In this document: positions 29,591 through 38,193 of the stretch, one piece after another | Numbering within the stretch: the first letter of the stretch is position 1 | Layout of the letters: each line of letters starts with the position of its first letter | Source of the DNA: Rhodoblastus sp963703385 | GTDB taxonomy: Bacteria > Pseudomonadota > Alphaproteobacteria > Rhizobiales > Beijerinckiaceae | Direction: 5' to 3' | Length of the DNA stretch: 64,000 nucleotides | Assembly: GCA_963703385.1 (NCBI GenBank) | Contig: OY969816.1 | Coordinates: 1,488,001-1,552,000, forward strand | Notes under the pieces: generated by a model | Told to the model about the DNA's origin: nothing | Database searches by the model: none | Seen by the model: only the letters and a program-made list of their open reading frames with translations | Program-made: the position numbers and the translations under genes

Positions 29591-31035
29591 AGCCGCTTAC
29601 CGCCCTTTCCGTCACGCCCGAAGTCTATCCCCTGATCAAGACCGGCGGGCTCGCCGATGTCGCGGGCGCCCTGCCCGGCGCGCTGGCGGCGGAGCATGTC
29701 CAGTTGCGCACGCTCTGCCCCGGCTATCGCCCGGTGCTCTCCGCGCTTGAAAAGGCCGAAGCCGTCGCCCGTTTCGACGACCTGTTCGGCGGGCCGGCGC
29801 GGGTTCTGGTCGGCAGGGCCGGCGAACTCGACCTGTTCGCGCTCGACGCGCCCCACCTCTATGACCGCGACGGCGGCCCCTATGCCGGTCCCGACGGCCG
29901 CGATTTCGCCGACAACGCCTTTCGCTTCGCCGCGCTCGCCAAGGTCGGCGCGGAGATCGGATTGGGCCTGGTCGAGGGGTTCACGCCGCGCGTGGTCCAC
30001 GCCCATGACTGGCAGGCCGGCCTGACCGCCGCTTATCTCCATTATAGCGGCAAGCCGCGTCCCGGCTCGTTGATCACCGTCCATAATCTCGCCTTTCAGG
30101 GGCAGTTCCCGGCCGCGGTCTTTCCCGCGCTCGGCCTGCCGCCGCGAGCCTTTTCGATCGAAGGCGTCGAATATTACGGCGGCGTGGGTTTCCTGAAGGC
30201 CGGGCTCCAGCTCGCCGACCGCGTCACCACCGTCTCGCCGACCTATGCGCAAGAAATCCAGCAGGGCCATTCCGGCATGGGCCTCGACGGCTTGCTGCGC
30301 ATGCGCGGGAGCCAACTCGCCGGCGTGCTCAACGGCATAGACACAGAGGTCTGGAATCCCGAAACCGACGCGATGATCGCCGCGCCCTTTTCCGCGAAAA
30401 AACTCGCGGCGCGGGCCGAGAACAAGAAGGCGCTGCAAGCGCGCATGGGCCTCGCCCACGCGCCGGACCGCCTGCTGATCGGCGTGGTCAGCCGCCTATC
30501 CTGGCAGAAGGGTCTCGATCTTCTGCTCGCCTGCCTGCACTTCTTCGACGAGCACAACGCCCAGCTCGCTTTGCTCGGCGCCGGCGATGCGGCGCTGGAG
30601 GCGGTGTTCCAGGACGCGGCCCGCCAGCATCCCGGCCGCATCGCCGTTCATTTCGCCTATGAGGAGCAGCTCGCCCATCTGATTCAGGCGGGGGCGGACG
30701 CCATTCTCGTGCCCTCGCGTTTCGAGCCCTGCGGCCTGACCCAGCTTTGCGCCATGCGCTACGGCGCCGTGCCGGTGGTGTCGCGGGTCGGGGGACTGGC
30801 CGATACCGTCATCGACGCCAATGAAATGGCGATCCAGGCCAATTGCGCCACCGGCCTGCAATTTTCTCCCGTCACCTCGGAGGCGCTCGCCGGGGCCTTG
30901 GGCCGCTGCGCCGCGCTCTATGCGCGCAAGGCCGCCTGGAAGAAGGTCCAGCTCAACGGCCTGAAGACCAATGTCGGCTGGTCGATCCCCGCCAAGTATT
31001 ATGCGGCGCTCTATCGCGAGGTCGCGCCGGCTTGA
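29587..31035 (+). CDS. glgA: Glycogen synthase (ADP-glucose-dependent)
   Basis: GT5 glycosyltransferase elongating alpha-1,4 glucan from ADP-glucose. The 482-residue product opens with LSVTPEVYPLIKTGGLADVA, containing the ADP-glucose-binding KTGGL. It also has HAHDWQAGLTAAYLH, GVVSRLSWQKGLDLLL and the nucleotide-sugar motif PSRFEPCGLTQLCAMRYG. Start and stop overlap both neighbours by 4 bases (ATGA with glgC, TTGA with the debranching gene), indicating translational coupling along the operon. Confidence 0.95.
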   Translation: MKPLTALSVTPEVYPLIKTGGLADVAGALPGALAAEHVQLRTLCPGYRPVLSALEKAEAVARFDDLFGGPARVLVGRAGELDLFALDAPHLYDRDGGPYAGPDGRDFADNAFRFAALAKVGAEIGLGLVEGFTPRVVHAHDWQAGLTAAYLHYSGKPRPGSLITVHNLAFQGQFPAAVFPALGLPPRAFSIEGVEYYGGVGFLKAGLQLADRVTTVSPTYAQEIQQGHSGMGLDGLLRMRGSQLAGVLNGIDTEVWNPETDAMIAAPFSAKKLAARAENKKALQARMGLAHAPDRLLIGVVSRLSWQKGLDLLLACLHFFDEHNAQLALLGAGDAALEAVFQDAARQHPGRIAVHFAYEEQLAHLIQAGADAILVPSRFEPCGLTQLCAMRYGAVPVVSRVGGLADTVIDANEMAIQANCATGLQFSPVTSEALAGALGRCAALYARKAAWKKVQLNGLKTNVGWSIPAKYYAALYREVAPA

Positions 31036-34000
31036 TTCCGGAAAAGCTCCTTCCCGGCTCGCCCGAGCCCCTTGGACTGAGGCTCGTCGGAGGCGGCGCC
31101 AATATCGCGGTCTATTCCGAGGCCGCGCAAAAGATCGAATTGTGCCTGTTCGATGCGGGCGGCCGCAGCGAGCTTGCCCGCCTCGCTCTGCCGGGACGAA
31201 CCGGGTCGGTTTTTCACGGCTTCGCGCCGAACTTGAGCGCTGGCATACGCTATGGCCTGCGCGCCTACGGGCCGTGGCGGCCGGAGCAGGGCCAGCGCTT
31301 CAATCCCGACAAACTGCTGTTCGATCCTTTCGCCCTCGCGCTCGACTGCCCGATCCGGCTGCACGATTCTCTGTTCGACGCCGAATCCGACAGCGGACCT
31401 TTCGCGCCCAAGGCCGTCGCCGCCGCCCCCGCCCTGGCGCGGCCCCATCGCCGCAGGATTCCCTGGCCGGAAACCGTCATCCAGGAACTGCATGTGCGCG
31501 GTTTTACCCGCATGCTCGACGACCTGCCGGAGGATCTGCGCGGAACCTTCGCCGGCCTCGCCCATCCGGCGGCTTTGTCCCACCTGCGACAGCTTGGCGT
31601 GACCACCCTGGAGCTGACGCCCTGCGCCGCCTGGATGGATGAGCGCCATTTGCGCGCGGCGGGCCTGACCAATTACTGGGGCTATAATCCGATCGCCTTT
31701 TGCGCGCCCGACCCGCGGCTCGCGCCGGGCGGCTGGCGCGAAGTGCGCGAAAGCGTCGCCGCCTTGCAGGACGCCGGATTCGAGGTCCTGATCGACGTGG
31801 TGCTCGACCACAGCGGCGAGAGCGACGCCGACGGCCCGACCGTCTCGCTGCGCGGCCTCGACAACGCGACTTTCTACCGGCTCGATCCCGCCGACCCCGC
31901 CGCTTATGTCGATGACGCCGGCTGCGGCAACATCTTGCGGCTCGACCATCCCGCCGTCCTGCGCCTCGCCATGGACGCCCTGCGCGTTTGGGCGCTTTAC
32001 GGCGGGGTGGACGGCTTCCGTTTCGACCTCGCCACCACCCTTGCCCGCCGCGCCGAAGGTTTCGACCCGCATGCGCCGCTGCTGGCGGCGATCGACCAGG
32101 ACCCGGTCCTGCGGGATTTGAAACTCGTCGCCGAGCCCTGGGACCTCGGGCCGGGCGGCTACCGGCTCGGCGCCTTTCCCGCCGCCTGGGGCGAATGGAA
32201 CGACAGTTTCCGCGACGCGGCGCGAAAATTCTGGCGCGGAGACGCCGGCATGATCGGTGAAATCGCCACCCGCATCGCCGGCTCGTCCGATCATTTCGCC
32301 GGGCGCAAACCGCCCTCGCGCGGCGTGAATTTCGTCACCGCCCATGACGGCTTCACTTTGGCCGATCTGGTGTCCTATGAGCGCAAGCACAACGAGGCCA
32401 ACGCCGAAGGCAATCGCGACGGAACCGACGCCAATTATTCGTGGAACAACGGCTTCGAAGGCGAGACCACGGACGAGGCGATCCTTGCGACCCGGCGGCG
32501 CGACCAGCGCAATCTCCTCGCCCTGCTGCTGCTCTCCCGCGGCACGCCGATGCTGTCGATGGGCGCCGAGCAGGGCCACAGTCAGAACGGCAACAACAAC
32601 GCCTATTGCCAGGACAACGAGATCGGCTGGCTCGACTGGAACAACGCCGACGCGCGGCTGACCGCCGTCACCAGCGCCCTGATCGCGCTGCGCAAGGCCA
32701 CGCCCGCCTTGCGGCAGGACCGTTTCCTGTCCGGCGCGCCGCGGGACGACGGCGGCCCCGCCGATGTCGAATGGCGCGGCGCCGATGGCGCAATCCTGCA
32801 ACCCGACCAGTGGCGCGACGGCGAGCGGCGCTTTCTCGCCGGATTTTTCACCGCCGAGGGCTCGCGCGCCGGCCTTCTGTTCAACGCCGGCCGCGAGGAA
32901 GCGCATTTCCGCCTGCCGCCGCCGAGCCAAGGCCATTTCTGGCGTCGCGCGCTCGACACCAGCGCCGAGGACGGCGGCGGCGGCGCCGGCTTCGATGGCG
33001 ATGAAATCGTCGTCGTTGCGCCGCGCTCGACCGTGGTCTTCATCGACACGGCGGAGCAGGAGGCGCCGCGCGCCGTTTCGCCCGCAACGCTCGACACTCT
33101 CGCCCGGGCGGCCGGAATCGCGCCGGATTGGCATGACGTCAAGGGCGAACGCCATATCGTCCCCGATGCGACCAAGGCCGCCTTGCTCAAGGCCATGGGC
33201 CTGCCGGCGACGACCCAGGCCGAGGCCCGCGCCAGCCTGAAACATTTGGCGGACCAACGCGACCGCCGGGCCTTGCCCTTCGCTCTGGTCGCGCGCGAGG
33301 GCAAAAAAATCGAGGCGCCTCTGGTCCTCGCCGAATCGCCGACGGATCTGGAGCTGGAGGACGAATCCGGCGCCCGCCGGCGCCTGTCGCTCGACGCCAA
33401 AACCCTGCGCCGCGAACAGCGCCGCGCCTGCGACGGCGCCGCTTTCATCGTGCAGGTTGCGACCCTGCCGCCGCTGCCGGTCGGGCGCTATCAACTGACG
33501 CGGCTCGACGCGCCGGACACGGCTTGCACGCTGATCGTCGCGCCGAGCGCCTGTTACTGGCCGCCGGCGCTCGACGCCCGCGTGTCCGGCGTCGCCGCTC
33601 AAGTTTACTGCCTGCGCCGCGACGGCGACCAGGGAATCGGCGATTTCACCTCGCTCGCCGAACTGGCGGAACGCGCCGGGGCCGCCGGCTATGCCACGGT
33701 CGGGATCAATCCGCTGCACGCTCTGTTCGCGCGCGATCGCGAGCGCGCCAGCCCCTATTATCCGAGCGACCGCAATTTCCTCGATCCGATCTATCTCGAT
33801 CTCGAAACGCTGGGCGACATCACCGGCCTGCCCTGCCCGCTCACGTCCGAGGAGCGCGCGACGGCCAAACAACTCGCCGGCGCAGCCGAGGTCGATTATC
33901 CGGCGGTCTGGGCGCTGAAGGCGCAAAAGGTCGCGGCGCATTTCTCAAGCTTCGAGGAGGCCGCGCGGCGCGATCCCGCCCTTCCCGCCGCGCGCGATTT

Positions 34001-35066
34001 CGCATGTTTCATTGCCGAGGGCGGCGAGCGGCTGCGGGCTTTCGCCTCCTTCGAAGTTTTGTCGCGCGGGCGAAACATTTCGCGGCGCGCGATCCTGTTC
34101 GAGCAATTTCTTTGCGACCGGCAATTCGCCCGCGCCGCCGCGCGGGGCCGCGCGGCGGGCCTCTCGCTTGGCTTTTATCGCGACCTCGCGGTGGGGGCGG
34201 CGCCGGATGGCGGCGAAATCGCGGCCGAGCGCGGCCTGTTCCTGCCCGGCGTCCTGGTCGGCGCCCCGCCGGACCCCATCGCTGAAAACGGGCAGGTCTG
34301 GGGCCTGCCCCCGCCCGATCCGGTCGCCATGGCGGCCACCGGCTACGAGGCCTTCGCCACCTTGCTGCGCGCCAATATGCGCCACGCCGGCGCCTTGCGC
34401 ATCGACCATGTCATGGCGCTCGCCCGGCTGTTCGTCACGCCGGAGGGCGCGCTCGCCTCGCAGGGCGCCTATCTCTCCTATCCGCTCGACGACCTCATCG
34501 GCGTGCTGGCGCTGGAAAGCCAGCGCGCGCGCTGTCTCGTCGTCGGCGAGGACCTCGGCACCGTGCCGGCGGGTTTTCGCGATAAGATGGCGGCGCCCAA
34601 TGTCTTGAGTTATCGCGTGCTGTGGTTCGAACGACTGGCTGAGGATTTCGCGCCGCCCGCCGCTTATCCGAAAAAAGCGGTGGCCTGCGCCTCGACCCAT
34701 GACCTGCCGACGCTCGCCGGCTGGCGGCATGGCGCCGACATCGACGAAAAGGCCGCGCTCGGCCTGATGACGCCGGAGGCCGCCACGGCTGAGCGCGCGC
34801 GGCGCGCGGACGATGTCGCCCGTCTGGGCGCCGCGCTCGCCGCGCAAGGTTTTTTAGCGGAACAGCTCGTTTCGGACGAAGATTTCGTCGCGGCCATCCA
34901 TGCTTACGTGGCGAAAACGCCCTCGGTCGTGGCGATGATCCAGCTCGACGACCTGCTCGGCGAGAAAGTCGCCGTCAACCTGCCCGGCACCGACCGCGAG
35001 CGCCCCAACTGGCGCCGCAAACTTGCGCGCGAGATCGGCGCGCTCCCGCCGCTGCCGCGCGGCTGA
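31032..35066 (+). CDS. Bifunctional glycogen debranching enzyme GlgX / 4-alpha-glucanotransferase MalQ
   Basis: One uninterrupted 1344-residue protein with two complete enzymes. Residues 1 to about 670 are GlgX: an N-terminal CBM48-like domain, then GH13 with DGFRFDLATTLAR (nucleophile Asp), LVAEPWDLGPGGY (Glu) and FVTAHDGFTLADLV (Asp). From about residue 690 the sequence is MalQ (GH77): VYCLRRDGDQGIGDF, SPYYPSDRNFLDPIY, ALRIDHVMALARL (nucleophile Asp), CLVVGEDLGTVP (acid Glu) and ACASTHDLPTLAGW (Asp). GlgX removes short branches and MalQ recycles the released maltooligosaccharides. TTG at 31032 overlaps the glgA stop (TTGA) and is the likely start. Last gene of the operon. Confidence 0.93.
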   Translation: MIPEKLLPGSPEPLGLRLVGGGANIAVYSEAAQKIELCLFDAGGRSELARLALPGRTGSVFHGFAPNLSAGIRYGLRAYGPWRPEQGQRFNPDKLLFDPFALALDCPIRLHDSLFDAESDSGPFAPKAVAAAPALARPHRRRIPWPETVIQELHVRGFTRMLDDLPEDLRGTFAGLAHPAALSHLRQLGVTTLELTPCAAWMDERHLRAAGLTNYWGYNPIAFCAPDPRLAPGGWREVRESVAALQDAGFEVLIDVVLDHSGESDADGPTVSLRGLDNATFYRLDPADPAAYVDDAGCGNILRLDHPAVLRLAMDALRVWALYGGVDGFRFDLATTLARRAEGFDPHAPLLAAIDQDPVLRDLKLVAEPWDLGPGGYRLGAFPAAWGEWNDSFRDAARKFWRGDAGMIGEIATRIAGSSDHFAGRKPPSRGVNFVTAHDGFTLADLVSYERKHNEANAEGNRDGTDANYSWNNGFEGETTDEAILATRRRDQRNLLALLLLSRGTPMLSMGAEQGHSQNGNNNAYCQDNEIGWLDWNNADARLTAVTSALIALRKATPALRQDRFLSGAPRDDGGPADVEWRGADGAILQPDQWRDGERRFLAGFFTAEGSRAGLLFNAGREEAHFRLPPPSQGHFWRRALDTSAEDGGGGAGFDGDEIVVVAPRSTVVFIDTAEQEAPRAVSPATLDTLARAAGIAPDWHDVKGERHIVPDATKAALLKAMGLPATTQAEARASLKHLADQRDRRALPFALVAREGKKIEAPLVLAESPTDLELEDESGARRRLSLDAKTLRREQRRACDGAAFIVQVATLPPLPVGRYQLTRLDAPDTACTLIVAPSACYWPPALDARVSGVAAQVYCLRRDGDQGIGDFTSLAELAERAGAAGYATVGINPLHALFARDRERASPYYPSDRNFLDPIYLDLETLGDITGLPCPLTSEERATAKQLAGAAEVDYPAVWALKAQKVAAHFSSFEEAARRDPALPAARDFACFIAEGGERLRAFASFEVLSRGRNISRRAILFEQFLCDRQFARAAARGRAAGLSLGFYRDLAVGAAPDGGEIAAERGLFLPGVLVGAPPDPIAENGQVWGLPPPDPVAMAATGYEAFATLLRANMRHAGALRIDHVMALARLFVTPEGALASQGAYLSYPLDDLIGVLALESQRARCLVVGEDLGTVPAGFRDKMAAPNVLSYRVLWFERLAEDFAPPAAYPKKAVACASTHDLPTLAGWRHGADIDEKAALGLMTPEAATAERARRADDVARLGAALAAQGFLAEQLVSDEDFVAAIHAYVAKTPSVVAMIQLDDLLGEKVAVNLPGTDRERPNWRRKLAREIGALPPLPRG

Positions 35067-35082
35067 AGCGGATCGCAGGTCG

Positions 35083-35406
35083 AGGGGGCGCCGCTCCCTT
35101 CCCCCTTGCGGGGAGGGTCAGGGGTAAAAAACCCCAAAATTTCGGCGCGACGCCCCCCACCCTGACCCTCCCCACAAGGGGGAGGGAATCCCCGGCGCCA
35201 TTCTCGCGTTACGCGGGCGCTCTCGTTTCCGGCGACGATCCAGTTCGGTGACCTGCTCGGCGAGAAAGTCGCCGCGCGCTGAAGCTTTTCGCCAACAGAC
35301 GGGCGCCGCTCCCTCCCCCCTGTGGGGAGGGTTGGGGTGGGGGAAAAAGCCCCATGTTTTCAGCGTGCTATCCGCCACATTGCCGCGCCCCACAACGGGG
35401 AGGGAC
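35083..35406. repeat. Pair of REP-like palindromic elements
   Basis: Two related elements flank a short middle piece. In the first, CTTCCCCCTTGCGGGGAGGG near 35098-35117 is answered by CCCTCCCCACAAGGGGGAGG near 35166-35185, with a GTCAGGG/CCCTGAC extension, forming a long stem. The second, at about 35309-35406, has CCCTGTGGGGAGGGTTGGGG and a later CCCCACAACGGGGAGGGA. Such C/G-rich palindromes are dispersed between genes in this order. They could also end the glg transcript. Confidence 0.75.
35231..35273 (+). pseudogene. Remnant copy of the malQ 3' end
   Basis: These 43 bases match 34932-34974, within the MalQ part of the preceding gene, at 39 of 43 positions. Read in the corresponding frame they give ATIQFGDLLGEKVA, then two residues and a stop, against AMIQLDDLLGEKVA in the intact gene. 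Weaker similarity may extend left to about 35196. The remnant is isolated between two palindromic elements, so it is the tail of an old duplication or recombination product. Confidence 0.7.
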
Positions 35407-35416
35407 TGCGAAATCT

Positions 35417-36547
35417 TCACCCGTGCGTATGGCGGTGGTGCAGATCCGGATAATGGGGATGGGAATGGGCCATCTGCTCGTGGCGGTGGGGATGGGAATG
35501 CGGCTCGGCTGCCGGCCCGTCATGGCTGTGCTGGTGGTGCTCGTCATGGACATGGCTGTGCTCGTGCTCGACCGCCTCGTGGACATGCTGGTGATCGTGC
35601 CGCTCGGCGAGATGCGGCCACAGGCCGAGGCCCATCAGCGCGCCAGCGACGAGCAGGCGGGCGGTCGGCTGTTCATGCAGCAAAGCCAATGAGGCCAGCG
35701 CGCCGATGAAGGGCGCGAGCGCGAAATAGGCCCCGGTGCGCGCCGCGCCCAGCCGCCGCAGAGCCAGGATGTACAGGACAAGGCTCACGCCGACCCCGAA
35801 CAGCCCGACCAGCGCCGCCGCGCCGGCCAAAGCCGCGCCGGGCGCCTCGGCGCCGCGCGCGAGCGCGCAAAGGACATTGACCGAACCCGCCGCCAGACCC
35901 TTGATCGCGGCGATCGACACTGGATCGGCCAAGGACAATTTGCGGGTGAGATTATTGTCGATCCCCCAGGCAAGGCACGCGCCGGCGACCAGAACAGCGC
36001 CGCGGTCGAGCGCCAGTCCGCGCCCCTGCCATGACAGCACGACGGCGCCGGCCAGAATCGCCAGCGCGCCGGCGAACAGCCGCGCGTCCACATTCTCGTG
36101 AAAGACCAGCCAGGCGATCGCCATGGTCGCCAGGCCTTCGAGATTGAGCAGCAGCGAGGCGTTGGCGGCGCCGGTCGCGCTCAGACCCGCCATCAGCAGC
36201 AAAGGCCCCAGCAAACCGCCGAAAAACACCACCGCCGCGAGCCAGGGCAGATCGGCGCGGCGCAAGGGCGCCTCCGGCGCGGGCAGGCCGATGGCGCGCC
36301 GGTCCAAGCGGCGGTCCAAGCGGCGGCCCAAGCGGCGGCCCAAGTGGCGGCCCAAGTGGAAGCCGGCGAGGCCGGCGCCCGCGCCGAGATAAAGCGCGCC
36401 CGCCAGCAACTGGGGATCGAAACGCCCCAGCAGCGCCTTGGCGAGCGGCGCGGTCAGGCCGAACAGCAGCGCCGAGCCCAGCGCGAGCGGGACGCCCGGC
36501 CATAAAGGCCCGAGCCGGTGCAGAAAATTCGACGAGGGACCAGACAA
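35417..36547 (-). CDS. EamA/DMT-family transporter with a histidine-rich C-terminal tail
   Basis: A 376-residue membrane protein with about ten hydrophobic segments in two EamA-like halves (e.g. VPLALGSALLFGLTAPLAKA and RRLGAARTGAYFALAPFIGA). The loop after the second helix is a repeat of HLGR/RLGR/RLDR encoded by 12-base tandem DNA. The last 55 residues are extraordinarily His-rich (EHEHSHVHDEHHQHSHDGP, then HSHPHRHEQMAHSHPHYPD), as in metal-binding tails. The substrate is unknown; the tail suggests binding of nickel, zinc, cobalt or copper. TTG at 36547 follows the usp stop by 3 bases, with an in-frame stop directly upstream. Cotranscribed with usp. Confidence 0.85.
   Translation of the reverse strand: MSGPSSNFLHRLGPLWPGVPLALGSALLFGLTAPLAKALLGRFDPQLLAGALYLGAGAGLAGFHLGRHLGRRLGRRLDRRLDRRAIGLPAPEAPLRRADLPWLAAVVFFGGLLGPLLLMAGLSATGAANASLLLNLEGLATMAIAWLVFHENVDARLFAGALAILAGAVVLSWQGRGLALDRGAVLVAGACLAWGIDNNLTRKLSLADPVSIAAIKGLAAGSVNVLCALARGAEAPGAALAGAAALVGLFGVGVSLVLYILALRRLGAARTGAYFALAPFIGALASLALLHEQPTARLLVAGALMGLGLWPHLAERHDHQHVHEAVEHEHSHVHDEHHQHSHDGPAAEPHSHPHRHEQMAHSHPHYPDLHHRHTHG
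36300..36359. repeat. Twelve-base tandem repeat inside the transporter gene
   Basis: Around five imperfect copies of a 12-base unit, CGGCGGTCCAAG or CGGCGGCCCAAG, encode alternating RLDR and RLGR on the minus strand. Being a multiple of three it keeps the frame, so copy-number change would alter the loop length of the transporter without breaking it. Confidence 0.8.
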
Positions 36548-36550
36548 GTT

Positions 36551-37405
36551 TCAGCGCGCTCGCATGGTGAAGACGGGTATGCGCGCCTCTGCCAGAACAT
36601 CGCGGGTGACGCCGCCAAACAGCGTTTCCCACCACGCGCCATGGGTATAGGCGCCGATCAACAGGCTGTCGCCGCCGAACCGCTCCGTTTCGTTGAGCAG
36701 GTCGTGGCCGACGCTTCCAGCGCTGCGGGCGAGATGGGCGATCTCGACGGCAAGGCCCAACCGCTGGAAAAACGCGCGGGCGCTCGGCTCATAAAATCCC
36801 GCTCCGGGTTTGGCGGCCCACAGAACCGTGATCTTTTCAGCCTTTCTCAGCCAGGGCAAGGCGGCCCCCGCCGCCGCCTCGGCCGCGGCGCCCGGCTTCC
36901 AGCCGACGACGATATGGCGGCCGATGACCCGCTCGCCGTCGACGACATCGCGCGGCGCGACCAGCACCAGCCGCTGGCCGCCGAACAAGGCGGCGTGAAA
37001 GGCGTCGGCGGCGTCGAGATGGACCGGGCGGCTGACGACGATCAGGTCGGCGGCGGCGGCGTCGAGGGCGACATTGGCGGCGACGTCGCCTTCGTCGTCG
37101 CGCCAGTTGATCGGCGGCGCCGTCGGCGCCGAAGCGCGAAAGGAATCGACCACCGCCTTGACCCGGGCCGCGCGAACCTCGGGCGGACCTTCGTAAATCT
37201 CGCGCAATTGCTGGATTTCCAGCTCCTCGGCGTCAACAAAAGCATGATGGGCGTCGAATCCGACATGGGCGGCGCAAATCTCGGCGTCAAAGCCGCTGCC
37301 CGCGGCGACGGCGCATTGCAGCGTCGAAAGCGCGGTTTCGGCCTCCGGCAGCAGCGCGCAGATGTGAAGCGCGCGTTTTTCGGTCGATTCAGCCCCCGCA
37401 GTCAC
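36551..37405 (-). CDS. Universal stress protein, tandem-domain type
   Basis: About 284 residues resembling UspA proteins with two halves. The N-terminal half begins near RALHICALLPEAETALSTLQ and has ADLIVVSRPVHLD. The C-terminal half carries HIVVGWKPGAAAEAAAGAAL, FGGDSLLIGAYTHGAWWETL and GVTRDVLAEARIPVFTMRA, close to the usual ending of the family. The glycine-rich ATP-binding motif is not well conserved. GTG at 37405 is preferred because AGGAGG lies 6-8 bases before it; an ATG at 37429 is the alternative. The EamA transporter gene follows with a 3-base gap. Confidence 0.85.
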   Translation of the reverse strand: MTAGAESTEKRALHICALLPEAETALSTLQCAVAAGSGFDAEICAAHVGFDAHHAFVDAEELEIQQLREIYEGPPEVRAARVKAVVDSFRASAPTAPPINWRDDEGDVAANVALDAAAADLIVVSRPVHLDAADAFHAALFGGQRLVLVAPRDVVDGERVIGRHIVVGWKPGAAAEAAAGAALPWLRKAEKITVLWAAKPGAGFYEPSARAFFQRLGLAVEIAHLARSAGSVGHDLLNETERFGGDSLLIGAYTHGAWWETLFGGVTRDVLAEARIPVFTMRAR

Positions 37406-37485
37406 GGCCGTTCCTCCTTGCATACACATGTTTTAATCCCGCCACGGCTTGGCATCCATGGAAAAATGACCCGCAGAGGCGCTGC

Positions 37486-37513
37486 TTGACAAAAAGGTCG
37501 CGGCGCGTATGGT
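37486..37513 (+). promoter_or_regulatory. Sigma-70-type promoter of rpmG
   Basis: TTGACA at 37486-37491 and TATGGT at 37508-37513 are separated by 16 bases. It faces rpmG, leaving a leader of about 95 bases. The -35 box is a perfect consensus match. Confidence 0.6.
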
Positions 37514-37616
37514 GCGCCCGAGTTTGGGCTGGAGCGATCCGGCCCCTTTTGTTCCGTCATCGGCCAATCTCCGCTTTCGAGGATGCGGCCCCAGCTTCGC
37601 TTTCAAGGTAACCGCC

Positions 37617-37784
37617 ATGGCCAAGGCCGCCACGATCAAGATCAAGCTGCTGTCCACCGCCGACACCGGCTATTTCTACGTCACCAAGAAGAACGCCCGC
37701 ACCAAGACCGACAAGCTCGCGTTCAAGAAATATGATCCGGTCGCGCGCAAGCACGTCGAGTTCAAGGAAACCAAGATCAAGTGA
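37617..37784 (+). CDS. rpmG: Ribosomal protein bL33
   Basis: Encodes the 55-residue large-subunit protein bL33: MAKAATIKIKLLSTADTGYF then YVTKKNARTKTDKLAFKKYD and a final VEFKETKIK. It lacks the Cys pairs of zinc-type L33, as usual in Alphaproteobacteria. It has its own promoter about 100 bases upstream and a strong terminator just downstream, so it is a single-gene transcript. Divergent from the usp gene. Confidence 0.97.
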   Translation: MAKAATIKIKLLSTADTGYFYVTKKNARTKTDKLAFKKYDPVARKHVEFKETKIK

Positions 37785-37803
37785 TCGGTTAAATACCGTC
37801 CGT

Positions 37804-37830
37804 AAGGCCGCCTTCGGGCGGCTTTTTTTT
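37804..37830 (+). terminator. Rho-independent terminator of rpmG
   Basis: AAGGCCGCC-TTCG-GGCGGCTT forms a tight stem with a UUCG-type tetraloop and runs into eight T residues (37823-37830), 20 bases after the rpmG stop. Confidence 0.92.
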
Positions 37831-37965
37831 GTTCGACGCACTCGTTGCGCCGGCGCCGCGCGAAAAAAATCAAGCCGTTGAAGACGCGCGCGGACGGCAT
37901 TGACATGAAGCGACGAAGCCCCAAATCCGACTTAGCCGCGCGCCTTTAGTTAGAAGACGCCGAAC

Positions 37966-38187
37966 ATGAAAGCCGCAACCGCGCTCGCCTTCGCCTTCGT
38001 CGCCGCCGTCGGTTGCGCGCACGCGCAGAGCCAGGATCGGCGCCCGGCGCGGCCACAAAGCGAAATTCGGCGCCCTGCCGCCCCCATGGCAAAGCCGCAC
38101 GTCCCAACGAATGATCGCGACGTCGACGGCCTGAGCCGCAATCCCGACAGATGCGACACCGGCTGCATCGGCGGCAATCCGGACTGA
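37966..38187 (+). CDS. Small secreted protein, hypothetical
   Basis: A 73-residue product. MKATALAF-like signal peptide (MKAATALAFAFVAAVGCAHA) with cleavage before QSQDRR, then a Pro/Arg-rich stretch and a C-terminal NPDRCDTGCIGGNPD with two Cys three residues apart. The signal peptide and the codon usage support a real gene. No family is recognised. It converges with the porin gene, with a 6-base gap. Confidence 0.6.
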   Translation: MKAATALAFAFVAAVGCAHAQSQDRRPARPQSEIRRPAAPMAKPHVPTNDRDVDGLSRNPDRCDTGCIGGNPD

Positions 38188-38193
38188 TCCGCC

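Noticed and set aside
31011..33941. Minus-strand frame of 976 codons
   Set aside because: It lies entirely opposite the GlgX-MalQ gene and shows no domain; its composition is that of a shadow frame.
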